A stretch of 64,000 nucleotides of DNA from Chloroflexota bacterium (GCA_028874075.1 JAPPLU010000068.1:35537-99536); one strand, 5' to 3'; positions 14,578-24,009 are shown, counted from the first letter of the stretch. Notes: generated by a model from the letters alone, not told the origin. Program-made: numbers and translations.

Positions 14578-15108
14578 CTAGCTTACCGGAGTCCGTTCTT
14601 CCTCATAAGCGGCTTCAACGAAACCCTCGATCTGCCTCCAGCGGACGTTGGCGTCGTCGTGGGTCAGATCGATGGACTCGCCGGCAGAGCCTTCCAGGCC
14701 ACGGGGGTGGTAGACCAGTTCAATCAGGTTGTCGTCGGGGTCGCTGATGTAGGTGTAGCGTTCGCCGGTATCTTCGCGGATGCCCTGCCTGGGGTCTTCG
14801 CCGCCAGTTCCCGTAAATGAGCCACCGGCCGTCCTGGTGTAGGGAACGCCCTGCTGTTCCAGGTGGGCCAGCATAGCGTCGAAGTCTTCAACCTCAATGG
14901 CGAAGTGGACCCGAGGCACCTTGACCAGGTTATCAGTGTCTGAGGTGTGGATTTCGCCCGTCCCCAGCCGCAGCTGTAATTGGCGACGGTTCAAGGCAGG
15001 GCCGCGGTCGAGAAACTCGGCGCCCAGGACCCGTTCGTACCATTCGCGCGTCCGTTCCCGGTCGGTAATCTGGATGTTGATGTGGTGGATCATGTTTATT
15101 TTGGACAT
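14578..15108 (-). CDS. VOC superfamily (glyoxalase/dioxygenase-like) protein
   Basis: A 176-residue vicinal-oxygen-chelate protein. It starts M-S-K-I-N-M-I-H-H-I-N-I-Q-I, with the first metal-ligand His in H-H-I-N, then R-E-W-Y-E-R-V-L-G-A-E-F, V-H-F-A-I-E-V and Y-I-S-D-P-D-D-N-L-I-E-L-V near the end, the classic paired beta-alpha-beta-beta-beta pattern with H and E ligands. Members include glyoxalase I, extradiol dioxygenases and fosfomycin-resistance enzymes. The exact reaction is unclear. The ATG at 15108 is preceded by GGGAGG; the frame extends 69 codons further upstream without family homology, so the longer start is rejected. Confidence 0.85.
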   Translation of the reverse strand: MSKINMIHHINIQITDRERTREWYERVLGAEFLDRGPALNRRQLQLRLGTGEIHTSDTDNLVKVPRVHFAIEVEDFDAMLAHLEQQGVPYTRTAGGSFTGTGGEDPRQGIREDTGERYTYISDPDDNLIELVYHPRGLEGSAGESIDLTHDDANVRWRQIEGFVEAAYEEERTPVS

Positions 15109-15411
15109 GACAGCGCCTCCCTTGCAGGAAGTTACAGTGGTGGGCCAATTATCCTGCCAAACTCCGGCCAGAGCAAACCCCACTTGCTCTAATTCAAGGC
15201 CGTCTCTCTCCTCGGAGACACAGGGATTAAGAGGTTGCACAGAGAATCTCTGCGCTTCCTTGAGTTTTTGCGGTTCGGTGGTTAAGGGAATGCTCAAGAC
15301 GCGATTGTCCCGCATACCTCCGACCTCAACATGCGCCGCCAGTTTCAGCTTTGGTAAAATAGCTTACGGCGGGCTCTGAGTCTGCCCATGACGAGTGCGA
15401 GGATATTTGAT

Positions 15412-16272
15412 ATGGTCGGTCATCGCCTGTTAGCCTGTTTTGCCCATCCCGACGACGAAGCATTCCCCGTGGGCGGTGCGCTGGCGGCCCACGCAGCAAG
15501 GGGAGTGGATGTTCGCTTGATCACCGCAACCCTGGGTGAGGAAGGCGAAATTCGGCAGGAGGGAGCGGCCACCCGGGAAACCCTGGGATCGGTGCGTCGG
15601 GTGGAACTTGCCCGAGCCGTGCGGGTACTGGGGGTGAAGGACCACATTGTTCTTCACTACCGGGATTCAGGAATGGCCGGAACACCGCCTAACGAACATC
15701 CCCAGGCCTTTGTAAACGCCCCCGCGGAAGTGGTGGTGGAACGCCTGGTGGAGGAGATTCGGCGCTTCCGGCCCCAGGTGGTGTTGACCTTTGATCCGGA
15801 CGGCCTGTACGGGCACCCGGACCATATTGCCATCCACAAGCACGCCACCGAAGCATTTCGCAGGGCGGCGGATCCCGGCGCCTATCCCCAGCACTTCATC
15901 AACGGGGTAATGCCCCATGCCGCCCAGCGCCTCTTCTACAGCGCGCGGCCCCGGGGTTTCCGGATGGAGTGGGCGCAGACGCTGCGGGCCCAGGGCATCG
16001 ACTTCCCCTTGCCCAACCCAAACCGAGCTAACGACGGCGCTCCCCCGGAAACCATAAACCTGGAAATGAACGTTTCTGACCAGATTGAACTGAAGATGGG
16101 TTGCATCCTGAGCCATCGAACCCAGGTGGCCCCGGACTGGCCTTATGACCGCGTCCCCAGGGAGGCGGCCAACATGATCCTTGGCCGCGAATACTACATC
16201 AGGGGCTGGCCTGCGGTTGGCGACGGAGATCGGGTGTCGCCCGACTTCTTCGAGGGATTGAGGGAGGACTAG
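15412..16272 (+). CDS. PIG-L/LmbE family deacetylase
   Basis: A zinc-dependent N-acetyl-sugar or thiol-conjugate deacetylase-like protein, 286 residues from the ATG at 15412 (GAGG upstream); an ATG at 15388 would add eight. The metal signature A-H-P-D-D-E is at residues 11-16 and the second H-P-D-H about 125 residues later, with D-P-D-G-L-Y-G before it. Relatives deacetylate GlcNAc-PI, mycothiol or bacillithiol precursors, or detoxify conjugates. The substrate here is unknown. It is a lone plus-strand gene, convergent with the LLM gene that follows, with a shared hairpin between. Confidence 0.85.
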   Translation: MVGHRLLACFAHPDDEAFPVGGALAAHAARGVDVRLITATLGEEGEIRQEGAATRETLGSVRRVELARAVRVLGVKDHIVLHYRDSGMAGTPPNEHPQAFVNAPAEVVVERLVEEIRRFRPQVVLTFDPDGLYGHPDHIAIHKHATEAFRRAADPGAYPQHFINGVMPHAAQRLFYSARPRGFRMEWAQTLRAQGIDFPLPNPNRANDGAPPETINLEMNVSDQIELKMGCILSHRTQVAPDWPYDRVPREAANMILGREYYIRGWPAVGDGDRVSPDFFEGLRED

Positions 16273-16337
16273 GAGGGATAATTCCCTTCTCCCAGCGTCG
16301 GCGCTCGAACGTGTAAATTGAGGCCCTGGAAGACCAA

Positions 16338-16361
16338 TGGGCGGAGCAATGTCTCCGCCCA
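16338..16361. terminator. 9-bp hairpin between convergent genes
   Basis: TGGGCGGAG and CTCCGCCCA form a perfect stem with a 6-nt loop, 66 bp after the PIG-L stop and 37 bp after the LLM stop on the other strand. T-tracts are weak either way. Confidence 0.6.
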
Positions 16362-16397
16362 TCCCTTGTAAAAGGACAGTTTCCGTATCAGAGCCTA

Positions 16398-17495
16398 TTA
16401 CGCTTGTACGGCCTCCCTCAGCCGGGGAGCGACCTCCTGCGCGTAAAGCCTTACCGAACTAAGCACCTGCTCGACGGTGAGTCCACCTCCCACGTTGGGT
16501 TCCATGATGACACCATCCAGGCCAAGCCGTTCCGTCAACTGCATCAGCTTTTCCACCACGGTGTCCGGGCTTCCGTATGCCAGGCGGTCCTTCAGCAGGT
16601 CGTCATAGGTAACGTTGGCCAGCCGCTCGGCGCGTTCCCTTCGTTCTTCAGACAGGGTAGTCCCGGTCGCGCTGGCAGAAGTGCCGAAGAGTCCGCCCAA
16701 CCGCCGGTAAGACCGCATGGTACTTTCTTCCGGTTCCGACCGACCCCGGTCATCGGTTTCCGCCACGTAGATCGGCACCCGCAGGAAAACTTCGCCCTTG
16801 CCCTCGTGGCCGGCTTCAGCACGTCCCTCGTGGTACATTTGCATGTGTTCTTCGACTTCGTTGACATCGAAGCCGCGAAGCCCAGATATGACCGAGTGGC
16901 CGCTCTGCCCCACCTGGGGGAAGGTATCCCGAGTGGTGGCAGCTATCCGGACCGGGGGATGGGGCTGCTGATAGGGTTTGGGCAGCACACAAAGATCGTT
17001 GATCTGGTAAAACTCGCCCTCGTAGGAAAAGCGTTCTTCCGACCAGGCCTTCAGGATGATATCCAGATTTTCGGCGAAGCGGGCCCGGCTCTCTGCGTAG
17101 GGTATGCCGTACCCATCATAGGAGCGGGGGAAGCCGCTGCGGCCCACTCCGAACTCCAGGCGACCGCGACTAACTTGGTCCACTGTGGCCGCTTCCTCCG
17201 CAAGCCTTACGGGATGGCACAGGGGGAGTACACTGACGCCGGTGCCAATTCTGACTTGCTTGGTCCTGCCAGCAATGGCGCTGGCCATTACCAGGGGAAC
17301 CGACACCACCGAGGGTATACCCGCGCCCATTGGATCGCCGGGCCGGCGGGGTGCGGCAAAGTGGCGCTCCGCCAGCCAGACTCCGTCCAGGCCAAACTCG
17401 TCTGCAACGTCTGCCATGGCAAAGGCTTCGTCAAAAGCCTCTTCCTGAGTTACGCCCATGCGGTAATCGCATTCCATTACCAGTCCGACGTGCAT
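16398..17495 (-). CDS. LLM-class flavin-dependent oxidoreductase
   Basis: A 365-residue luciferase-like monooxygenase, a paralogue type distinct from the gene at 8842. Signs include H-V-G-L-V-M-E-C-D at the start, W-L-A-E-R-H-F, V-R-I-G-T-G-V-S-V-L-P-L-C-H-P-V-R-L, S-R-G-R-L-E-F-G-V-G-R-S and P-Y-Q-Q-P-H-P-P-V-R-I-A. The ATG at 17495 is supported by GAGAGG eight bases upstream; the in-frame GTG at 17504 is not. The cofactor may be FMNH2 or F420H2. It is the last gene of a minus-strand run with YHS and acyl-CoA dehydrogenase genes, suggesting oxidation of a fatty or aromatic acid. Confidence 0.87.
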   Translation of the reverse strand: MHVGLVMECDYRMGVTQEEAFDEAFAMADVADEFGLDGVWLAERHFAAPRRPGDPMGAGIPSVVSVPLVMASAIAGRTKQVRIGTGVSVLPLCHPVRLAEEAATVDQVSRGRLEFGVGRSGFPRSYDGYGIPYAESRARFAENLDIILKAWSEERFSYEGEFYQINDLCVLPKPYQQPHPPVRIAATTRDTFPQVGQSGHSVISGLRGFDVNEVEEHMQMYHEGRAEAGHEGKGEVFLRVPIYVAETDDRGRSEPEESTMRSYRRLGGLFGTSASATGTTLSEERRERAERLANVTYDDLLKDRLAYGSPDTVVEKLMQLTERLGLDGVIMEPNVGGGLTVEQVLSSVRLYAQEVAPRLREAVQA

Positions 17496-17613
17496 CTCGA
17501 GCACCTCTCAATTCTTTCGGTAGGAAACAGTTCAAACTCTTGGCCTGGTGAACCGGGAGGTTGCCACCTACTGGAAGCCCTGATTCTGATGGCAGCATGG
17601 AGGGATAACTGAA

Positions 17614-17814
17614 CTACTGCTCCAAGTAAGCCGACGGGGTAGCCAGGAACTTGGTGCGGCAATCCAAGCCGCAGAAATAGAACCATTGGCCGTTATGAAA
17701 GCTGCGGGTCCCTTGCTGCGGATCCACTTCCGATGCGCCGTGCATGGTCTGGCCGGTTTGGGCCCGGGCTTCGGCCTCGTCGATTTCCTTGCCACAAACG
17801 GGGTCTTTTGCCAT
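17614..17814 (-). CDS. YHS-domain metal-binding protein
   Basis: A 66-residue protein that is essentially one YHS domain: D-P-V-C-G-K-E-I-D near the start, then F-Y-F-C-G-L-D-C-R-T-K-F and a terminal Y-L-E-Q. The cysteines probably bind a metal such as zinc or copper; in larger proteins the domain accompanies heavy-metal ATPases or oxygenases. It lies between an acyl-CoA dehydrogenase and an LLM oxidoreductase on the same strand and may serve as an accessory metal carrier, which is inference. Confidence 0.85.
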   Translation of the reverse strand: MAKDPVCGKEIDEAEARAQTGQTMHGASEVDPQQGTRSFHNGQWFYFCGLDCRTKFLATPSAYLEQ

Positions 17815-17856
17815 GTTGTTGAACTCCTGAATGCTTATCGCTGACGGTTAGAGAAA

Positions 17857-19032
17857 TCAGGCAGGCATTTCCAGATTCATTCCCAGCCGCACCTGCCCTG
17901 GCTGGTCGAGCAATGCCCGGGCGATCCTCGCCCGGTGCTCGAAACTGGTGCCCAGGCGCATGGACCAGGCCGTAACCCTGCGGTACCACAGGTGCAGGTC
18001 AAACTCCATCATAAAGCCCATGCCGCCGTGCAACACCTGTGATGTCCTAACCACGGCTTCGCACTTGTCGTTGCAGAAGGACTTCGCCTGGGAAACTTCC
18101 ATCACAGCGGGAAGGCCTTGGTCCATCTTCCAAAGGGCTTCGTAGGTCAGCAACTGCCCACCGTCCACCCACAGGATCATGTCGGCGCACATGTGCTGGA
18201 TGGACTGGAAACCGGCGATAGGCCGGCCAAAGGCCACCCGATTCTTGGCGTAATCGATGCCCATTTCAGCGTCCTTGCGGGCCGCGCCCACCATCTGGGC
18301 GCACAACAGAGCCGTGCCCCGGTCCAGCATCCGCTGGGCTACGCGCCAACCATGGTTGAGGTCGCCGATCAGGTTAGCCTTTGGGACTCGGACGTTGTCA
18401 AAGGTAACCTTGCTTTGCTTGTCCTTGGCCAGGGTAGTCAGGGCAATCTGACTTACTCCCGTGCTGCCGGCGTCCACCAGCAACAGGGAAATACCGTGGT
18501 TATTATCAGTGGCAGGGGCCGTGCGGCAGGCCACCAGGCATTTCTCGGCGGCGACAAAGTTGTCCACGAACATCTTTGTGCCATTAAGGATGAAGCTGTC
18601 GCCGTCCTCCGTTGCCTGGCAACGGATAGTATCGGGCAGGTAGCGGGGGTTTTCTTCGGAGAACGCCCAGGTCAGCACCAGGTCTCCGCTGGAGACCCGA
18701 GTCAACAGGTCTTGCCGCTGCTGGTCGGTACCGGCTTCGGCGATGGTGAGGGCGGCCACCATTGTGGAGTGGAAGGGGACGGGAGCTATGGCCCGGCCGA
18801 GTTCTTCGGTAATGAGACCCAGGTAAGTCAGTGGAAGTCCCTGGCCTCCGTATTGCTCGGACAGGGAAATGCCCAGCCAGCCCAAGTCGGCCATCTGCCG
18901 CCACAGGTCCGGCGGATAACCCAGGTCGTCCTTCTCCATGTCCCTGGCCAGGCGCGGCGGACATTCCGCTTCCAGGAACTCCCTGGCCAGGTTTTTCACC
19001 ATTTGTTCTTCTTCGTTAGGCAGTACGTCCAT
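17857..19032 (-). CDS. Acyl-CoA dehydrogenase
   Basis: A 391-residue FAD-dependent acyl-CoA dehydrogenase that introduces a 2,3-double bond into an acyl-CoA and passes electrons to ETF. The N-terminal helical domain contains L-G-W-L-G-I-S-L-S-E-Q-Y-G-G-Q-G, the middle beta domain F-I-L-N-G-T-K-M-F-V, and the C-terminal domain F-G-R-P-I-A-G-F-Q-S-I-Q-H and H-G-G-M-G-F-M-M-E-F-D-L, with Glu in the usual C-terminal place. AAGGA precedes the ATG. It is next to a second acyl-CoA dehydrogenase (67-bp gap) and a fused ETF gene, so the three likely work as one oxidation module; paired subunits forming a heteromer are common in steroid or aromatic acid degradation. Confidence 0.9.
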   Translation of the reverse strand: MDVLPNEEEQMVKNLAREFLEAECPPRLARDMEKDDLGYPPDLWRQMADLGWLGISLSEQYGGQGLPLTYLGLITEELGRAIAPVPFHSTMVAALTIAEAGTDQQRQDLLTRVSSGDLVLTWAFSEENPRYLPDTIRCQATEDGDSFILNGTKMFVDNFVAAEKCLVACRTAPATDNNHGISLLLVDAGSTGVSQIALTTLAKDKQSKVTFDNVRVPKANLIGDLNHGWRVAQRMLDRGTALLCAQMVGAARKDAEMGIDYAKNRVAFGRPIAGFQSIQHMCADMILWVDGGQLLTYEALWKMDQGLPAVMEVSQAKSFCNDKCEAVVRTSQVLHGGMGFMMEFDLHLWYRRVTAWSMRLGTSFEHRARIARALLDQPGQVRLGMNLEMPA

Positions 19033-19099
19033 AAGGGTCCTTGGTATTGAATTTCAGGCTGCAGCCTGGCATTGCGCCATGAAAGTTACGGATGAGTCC

Positions 19100-20302
19100 T
19101 TAAGTCCGGGGCATGCCCAGGCCGCGGCGGGCGATCTGGTCCCGCATTACCTGGGTGCTGCCATGGTTGATGCCGGACTGGAAGGCGCCCATCAGGTTGT
19201 GGGCAAATACACCCTCCTCGACGGCGTCCTCGGAGCCGTTAAGCAGTTGAGCGTAGGGGCCCAGGATCTGGGCGATGGTCTCGGTAGTGCGAACGCCATG
19301 CTCCGGAGCGAATACCTTTTCGGCGGAACCCTCATAGGTAAAGTTGCCGCCCTTCTCCACAAGCGACATGCTGCGCATGGTCATCAGGCGGCACACCTGT
19401 GCCTCGATCCAGAGTTCGGCGATACGGTCCCGGACCGAGGTATCTTCGGCCAGGTTCATACCGCCCAAATCGTTGCTCTTTACATAATTTACAATGTCCT
19501 CATCTCGCTGGACGGAAATCAGGTAGCGACTGGCGCCCACCCGGTCCAGGTTAAGACCCATGGCGCCCACATACCAGCCCATGTTTTCTTCGCCCAGCAT
19601 GCAGGAAGCCGGCACCCGTACATCCTCGAAGAATACTTCGTTGGTACGGGCGTCACCGTAGGTGGTACCGGCCGGCGCCGGCGGGTCGTTTTGGATCGTC
19701 CACAGGGGGCGCACGGTGATGCCCTCCGCGTCCATGGGAATCAGGAAGATGGAGATTCCCCGGTGCTTGGGCGCCTCCGGGTCGGTGCGGGCCATCAGGT
19801 AAATGTGGCTGGCATAGTGGGCAGCCGTTGTGAACATCTTCTGGCCGTTGATGACGTATTCGTCGCCGTCACGAACCGCCCGGCACTGAAGGCTGGCCAG
19901 GTCCGCGCCAGCCTGGGGTTCGGTGAAGCCCAGGGCAAAGGAAATCTCACCCCTGATGAGGCCGGGCAGGAAGTACTTCTTCTGCTCCTCAGTGCCGGCC
20001 GCCAGAATGGCCGGGGCGCCACTGCCTGCCCCTCCGACGGTAATGCCTGCCCTGGCAAACTCTTCCTCAACGATATACTGGTCAATACGGCTGCCGTCCT
20101 GCCCGCCGTACTCCTTCGGCCAGCTAATCCCAACCCAGCCACGCTCGCCCAGTTTGCGGTACAACTCGCGGACCTTGGGGCCCCGACGTCGAATGCCCAG
20201 TTCTTCGATTTCCTGTCGGACATCGTCATCGACGCTTTCCTCGATAAAGGCGCGCACGTCTTCGCGCAGTTGTTGCTGTTCGGGAGTGTATGCAAAGTCC
20301 AT
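19100..20302 (-). CDS. Acyl-CoA dehydrogenase
   Basis: A 400-residue acyl-CoA dehydrogenase, diverged from its neighbour. It opens M-D-F-A-Y-T-P-E-Q-Q-Q-L-R and shows G-W-V-G-I-S-W-P-K-E-Y-G-G, the flavin-contact strand F-A-L-G-F-T-E-P-Q-A-G-A-D-L-A-S-L, Y-V-I-N-G-Q-K-M-F-T-T, and a C-terminal R-G-L-G-M-P-R. The ending N-H-G-S-T-Q-V-M-R-D-Q-I-A-R-R-G-L replaces the usual G-G-x-G-x3-E motif, so the catalytic base may come from the partner or from another position. GAGG lies six bases before ATG. It is co-oriented with the ETF gene upstream and the other dehydrogenase downstream. Confidence 0.9.
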   Translation of the reverse strand: MDFAYTPEQQQLREDVRAFIEESVDDDVRQEIEELGIRRRGPKVRELYRKLGERGWVGISWPKEYGGQDGSRIDQYIVEEEFARAGITVGGAGSGAPAILAAGTEEQKKYFLPGLIRGEISFALGFTEPQAGADLASLQCRAVRDGDEYVINGQKMFTTAAHYASHIYLMARTDPEAPKHRGISIFLIPMDAEGITVRPLWTIQNDPPAPAGTTYGDARTNEVFFEDVRVPASCMLGEENMGWYVGAMGLNLDRVGASRYLISVQRDEDIVNYVKSNDLGGMNLAEDTSVRDRIAELWIEAQVCRLMTMRSMSLVEKGGNFTYEGSAEKVFAPEHGVRTTETIAQILGPYAQLLNGSEDAVEEGVFAHNLMGAFQSGINHGSTQVMRDQIARRGLGMPRT

Positions 20303-20477
20303 GCTTTACCTCGTGCAAGTCAAACGTCTTGAATCCTGGCAGAAGCGCCACAATATTGAAGGGCCGAGCCGCCGGGCCCTCTATCAGTTTGGGCCATTAT
20401 ATTACTTCGCTATGGGGGTGTCATCCGTGGGTTCCCGAAAGGCCCCATCTTGGTGCCGAAAACTGGAGCAGAAAAAC

Positions 20478-22319
20478 CTATGCCAGTTCTTCCAGGACAG
20501 GCTTGATTGCTTCCACCAGCGGCGGCAAGTACTCCTGCCAATCCCCAACGATGCCCACGTCGGCGGCCTTAAAGATAGGATGGCGGCGGTTGCTGTTAAC
20601 GGCGACGATAACTCCCGCCTTCTGAATGCCAACGGTGTGGTCAAAGACGCCGCGGATTCCCACGGCCAGATAAACCTGGGGCGCAATAGTGCGGCCGCTA
20701 ATGCCCACCTGGACCTGGTGCGGCAGCCAGCCGGCATGCACCACGTTGCGGGTGGTGGCCACAGTAGCGCCAATCTCGGCGGCCAGGGACTGTACTGCTG
20801 GCAAATTCTCGGGGCCACCAATGCCCATGCCGGCGCCCAGGACAATTTCAGCCTGGGCCAGCGCTATGCCGCCGGGGTCATCCTCGTAGTGAGTTTCCAC
20901 CACGGTGATGTCCGGCCCGTCAAAAGCCGTGGCAGGCAGGGGTTCAACGTTGGCTGCCGCGCTTTCGTCGGGTTCGATGGGGGCCAGCAGGCCCGGCCGC
21001 AGGGTTACCAGGTTGGGCAGGGTTTTCGACAATATGGGGGCGATTACGTTGCCGCCCAGGGCCGGCTTTAGCTGGACCAGGCGGCCCTCCGCGTCGATTT
21101 CCAGGTCTATGGCATCGCCAGTCAAGCCCAGACCAAGGCGGGCGGCGATGCGGGACGCCAGGTCGCGCCCGTCGGCCGTGGCGGCAAACAGAACGGCGTA
21201 AGGTCGTTCCGCAGCAACGACCTGCGACAGGGCATTTGCCACCGCCCGGCCGCAGACCGGACCAATGGCGGCATTGTCCAGGGTCAAAACTCGGTCAGCC
21301 CCGTAAGCGGTCAGGGTTGCCCCCGAGTCTTCATCGGCATTGCCAATAAGAACGGCCACCACCTGGCTTTGGGTGGTACTGGCCAACTGCCGGGCCTTGC
21401 CAAGCAATTCCAGGGTTACCCGCCGCAGACCGGCCTGGGATGTTTCGGCCACCACCCAGATAGCCTGTCTCTTCTCATCGGGATAGCGGCTGCCTCCTGC
21501 AGAAATGGGCTCGGTACTCCCGGTCACCTGAAGAGTCGCCAGGCTGTCTCGCAGCATCTGGGCCACCTGGCCGGCTGCGGCTTCCGGGCTCTCACCTTCA
21601 ATCATCAGGCCCTGCCGGGTGGGTTCCACCAGGCGGATATCTTCTACCCAGGTGGGCGAACCCTCCAGGCCGAACTGGGACAGGTCGTCGGTCAACTGGG
21701 CGCAAGTTACTTCTTCCACCGGTTTGTCCTGGGCTTCCGCCATCTGCTGGCGGTTGGCGAAGGTCTCGGCGGCCACGCCTTCGGTAACACAGACCACCGC
21801 CGGCAAGGGGCACTCCACCACCTGGTACCCTTCGTCGGTTATGCGCTCCGCCACTACGCTCTTGGATTCGGGGCGCAGGTCCAGCTTGCGGACCTGGCTG
21901 ATGTGGGGCAAGCCCAGCAGTTCGGCCAGTTCCGGTCCTACCTGTCCGGTTTCGGCATCGGCGCTGTTGCGGCCACAGACGATAAGGTCGGGCTGCTCCC
22001 TTTGCAGAACCATGGCCAGGGCTCGCGCTGTGGCCAGGGTGTCGGAACCTGCCAGTGCCCGATCACTCAGCAGAACGCTGCGGTCTGCGCCGAGGGCCAT
22101 GCAGGTAGTCAGCCCCTCGCGGGCCTGAGGAGGCCCCATCGAAACCGCTACCACTTCGTCCTCCGGGGTGGACTTTAGCTCTACGGCACGTACCAACCCG
22201 AGAACATCGAAGGCGTTGACCTCGGATGGAACGCCATCACGTACGATGGTCTTTGTTTCGTAGTCGAAGGTGATTCTCGAGACGACGGGTACGTATTTGA
22301 CACAGACGGCCGTCTTCAT
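20478..22319 (-). CDS. Electron transfer flavoprotein, beta and alpha subunits fused
   Basis: A single 613-residue chain carrying both ETF subunits, which shuttle electrons from acyl-CoA dehydrogenases to the quinone pool. Residues 1 to about 260 are ETF-beta (M-K-T-A-V-C-V-K-Y-V-P, A-L-G-A-D-R, G-R-N-S-A-D-A-E-T-G-Q-V-G-P). From about 285 on it is ETF-alpha (I-W-V-V-A-E-T, L-A-S-R-I-A-A-R-L, and the FAD signature S-G-R-T-I-A-P-Q-V-Y-L-A-V-G-I-R-G then I-V-A-V-N-S-N). The two are normally separate genes. The start is the ATG at 22319 with GGGAG upstream; the frame runs 62 codons further into the pncB end without homology. Adjacent dehydrogenases are the likely electron donors. Confidence 0.92.
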   Translation of the reverse strand: MKTAVCVKYVPVVSRITFDYETKTIVRDGVPSEVNAFDVLGLVRAVELKSTPEDEVVAVSMGPPQAREGLTTCMALGADRSVLLSDRALAGSDTLATARALAMVLQREQPDLIVCGRNSADAETGQVGPELAELLGLPHISQVRKLDLRPESKSVVAERITDEGYQVVECPLPAVVCVTEGVAAETFANRQQMAEAQDKPVEEVTCAQLTDDLSQFGLEGSPTWVEDIRLVEPTRQGLMIEGESPEAAAGQVAQMLRDSLATLQVTGSTEPISAGGSRYPDEKRQAIWVVAETSQAGLRRVTLELLGKARQLASTTQSQVVAVLIGNADEDSGATLTAYGADRVLTLDNAAIGPVCGRAVANALSQVVAAERPYAVLFAATADGRDLASRIAARLGLGLTGDAIDLEIDAEGRLVQLKPALGGNVIAPILSKTLPNLVTLRPGLLAPIEPDESAAANVEPLPATAFDGPDITVVETHYEDDPGGIALAQAEIVLGAGMGIGGPENLPAVQSLAAEIGATVATTRNVVHAGWLPHQVQVGISGRTIAPQVYLAVGIRGVFDHTVGIQKAGVIVAVNSNRRHPIFKAADVGIVGDWQEYLPPLVEAIKPVLEELA

Positions 22320-22368
22320 TTTGATGCTCCCTGGGCAAATGCCCGATTTGTGGCTAGTAGCTGTGAGA

Positions 22369-23754
22369 CTAGTTCCCCGAAGAATCCAGGTTTTCCAGGA
22401 TTTGCCCCTGCACCTGGCCGGCCAGACGGGTAAGCGCGGGACTGAAGGCAACGGGATAGTGGGGCGGGTTGTGAAGCTTCTTGAAATGGACGTCCAGGCC
22501 TCCAAAGTCCTGCTCGAACCGTTCCCGCATTACGGCCAGGGAAGGGCACCGATCGGTTTTGCGGCCACCCTCCATTACCGTTTCCAGGAGAGCTTCTCCA
22601 CCGGGCAGGTTTTCTTCCAGCAGGGTTATCACGTCGCGTTCAAATTGGCCCTCGCTGTCTCGCAGGCGGTAAATCTGCTTGGCGCCCGGGGGCGACACCT
22701 TTTCCGGGCTGAGTTTCATGACGGGACGACCGTCATAACAGGTCAGCTTGTAGGACATGTCGCAATAGGGGGCGTCGGCCGATGTTGTTACCTTTGTGCC
22801 CACGCCGAATATGTCTATGGGGGCGCCTCCCGCCACCAGTCTCTCAATCTCATACTCGTCAATACCGCCGCTGGCGACAATTCGGACGTAATTCAGGCCC
22901 GCCTTGTCCAGGATGCGCCGGACCTGGAGGCTCAGGTCCAGATAATCTCCCGAGTCCAATCTCACGCCTGCCAGCCTTTGACCCCGGGCTTCCATTTCCC
23001 TGCCCACCTGGACCGCGTTGTGGGCGCCTTCGATGGTGTCGTAGGTGTCTAACAGCAGGATAGTGCGCTGGGGAAAGGCTGTGGCGTAAGCGCGAAAGGC
23101 TTCCACCTCCGTGGGAAAGGCCGTAATCATGGAATGGGCCATGGTTCCCGCCGGTGGAATGCTGTAACGGCGCGCCGCCATAACGTTGCTGGTTGACTGG
23201 AATCCCGAAATAAAACCGGACCTGGCCATGGTCAGGGCGCTGTCAATTCCGGGTGCGCGCCGCGCCCCAAAATCGGACACGGCCCGGCCTTGGGCTGCCG
23301 AAACGCACCTGGCGGCCTTGGTCGCCTGGAGAGACTGAAAGTTGAGACGGTTGATGATCAGGGTCTCCACTAACTGCGCCTCAATCATTGGCGCAGTGAC
23401 TTCGAGGACAGGTTCGTTGGCGAAAAAAATGCGGCCTTCGGGAAGCGCTCTAACGTTCCCGCTGAACTGCAAGTCTCCCAGGAAGTCCAGGAAATCACCG
23501 GTGAACATACCGGTCTCTCGGAGGTACTCTCGGCTGCCATCGCCGAAGCTGACACCTTCAAGAAAGTCGAGCACATCTTCCAGCCCGGCGCATACCAGAT
23601 AGCCCCGATTCGGTGGATAGCTCCGGAAGAACAGGTCAAAGGTGGCCGGGGAAAACATTCCCTGCTCAAAGTAGGTCTGGGCCATGGTCAACTCGTAAAG
23701 GTCGGTGAACAGGCCCAGATCGGCGCGGGTTATGTGAAAAGCCCTTTGATTCAT
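22369..23754 (-). CDS. pncB: Nicotinate phosphoribosyltransferase
   Basis: Joins nicotinate to phosphoribosyl pyrophosphate, giving nicotinate mononucleotide for NAD salvage, in the cytoplasm. The 461-residue length fits. Visible are L-F-T-D-L-Y-E-L-T-M-A-Q near the start, F-F-R-S-Y-P-P-N-R-G-Y, N-R-L-N-F-Q-S-L, F-G-A-R-R-A-P-G, the regulatory/catalytic G-T-M-A-H-S-M-I histidine, L-L-D-T-Y-D-T, G-V-R-L-D-S-G-D and D-I-F-G-V-G-T-K. It is the first gene of the minus-strand run leading into the ETF gene (49-bp gap). The pairing with ETF may be chance co-transcription. Confidence 0.93.
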   Translation of the reverse strand: MNQRAFHITRADLGLFTDLYELTMAQTYFEQGMFSPATFDLFFRSYPPNRGYLVCAGLEDVLDFLEGVSFGDGSREYLRETGMFTGDFLDFLGDLQFSGNVRALPEGRIFFANEPVLEVTAPMIEAQLVETLIINRLNFQSLQATKAARCVSAAQGRAVSDFGARRAPGIDSALTMARSGFISGFQSTSNVMAARRYSIPPAGTMAHSMITAFPTEVEAFRAYATAFPQRTILLLDTYDTIEGAHNAVQVGREMEARGQRLAGVRLDSGDYLDLSLQVRRILDKAGLNYVRIVASGGIDEYEIERLVAGGAPIDIFGVGTKVTTSADAPYCDMSYKLTCYDGRPVMKLSPEKVSPPGAKQIYRLRDSEGQFERDVITLLEENLPGGEALLETVMEGGRKTDRCPSLAVMRERFEQDFGGLDVHFKKLHNPPHYPVAFSPALTRLAGQVQGQILENLDSSGN

Positions 23755-24009
23755 GCCGACATTTCGCTGATGTGGTCCATTTCAGGTTAGCCTTCTATCT
23801 GGCGCTATTATGTTGATGCCTTCCCAAGTCTGTCAAACAAAGTCAGTCTATAGTCGTGAGGGACGAACCTGGCCCTGGAACTGTGGGCTACGGGGCCATT
23901 ATTCTCTTTCTTCTATATCTCCGGCAATTAATCACCGAAAAGGAAGGCTTATCTACGTATTTCGTCACAAAATAGGCAAAGCGTACTTGACATATTACGT
24001 CCGAAGATT

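Noticed and set aside
15109..15315. 69-codon extension of the VOC gene
   Set aside because: GGGAGG and the conserved start M-S-K-I-N-M-I-H-H point to 15108.
22320..22505. 62-codon N-terminal extension of the ETF fusion
   Set aside because: It lies over the end of pncB, has no homology, and the ATG at 22319 has a good ribosome site and the conserved M-K-T-A-V-C-V-K start.
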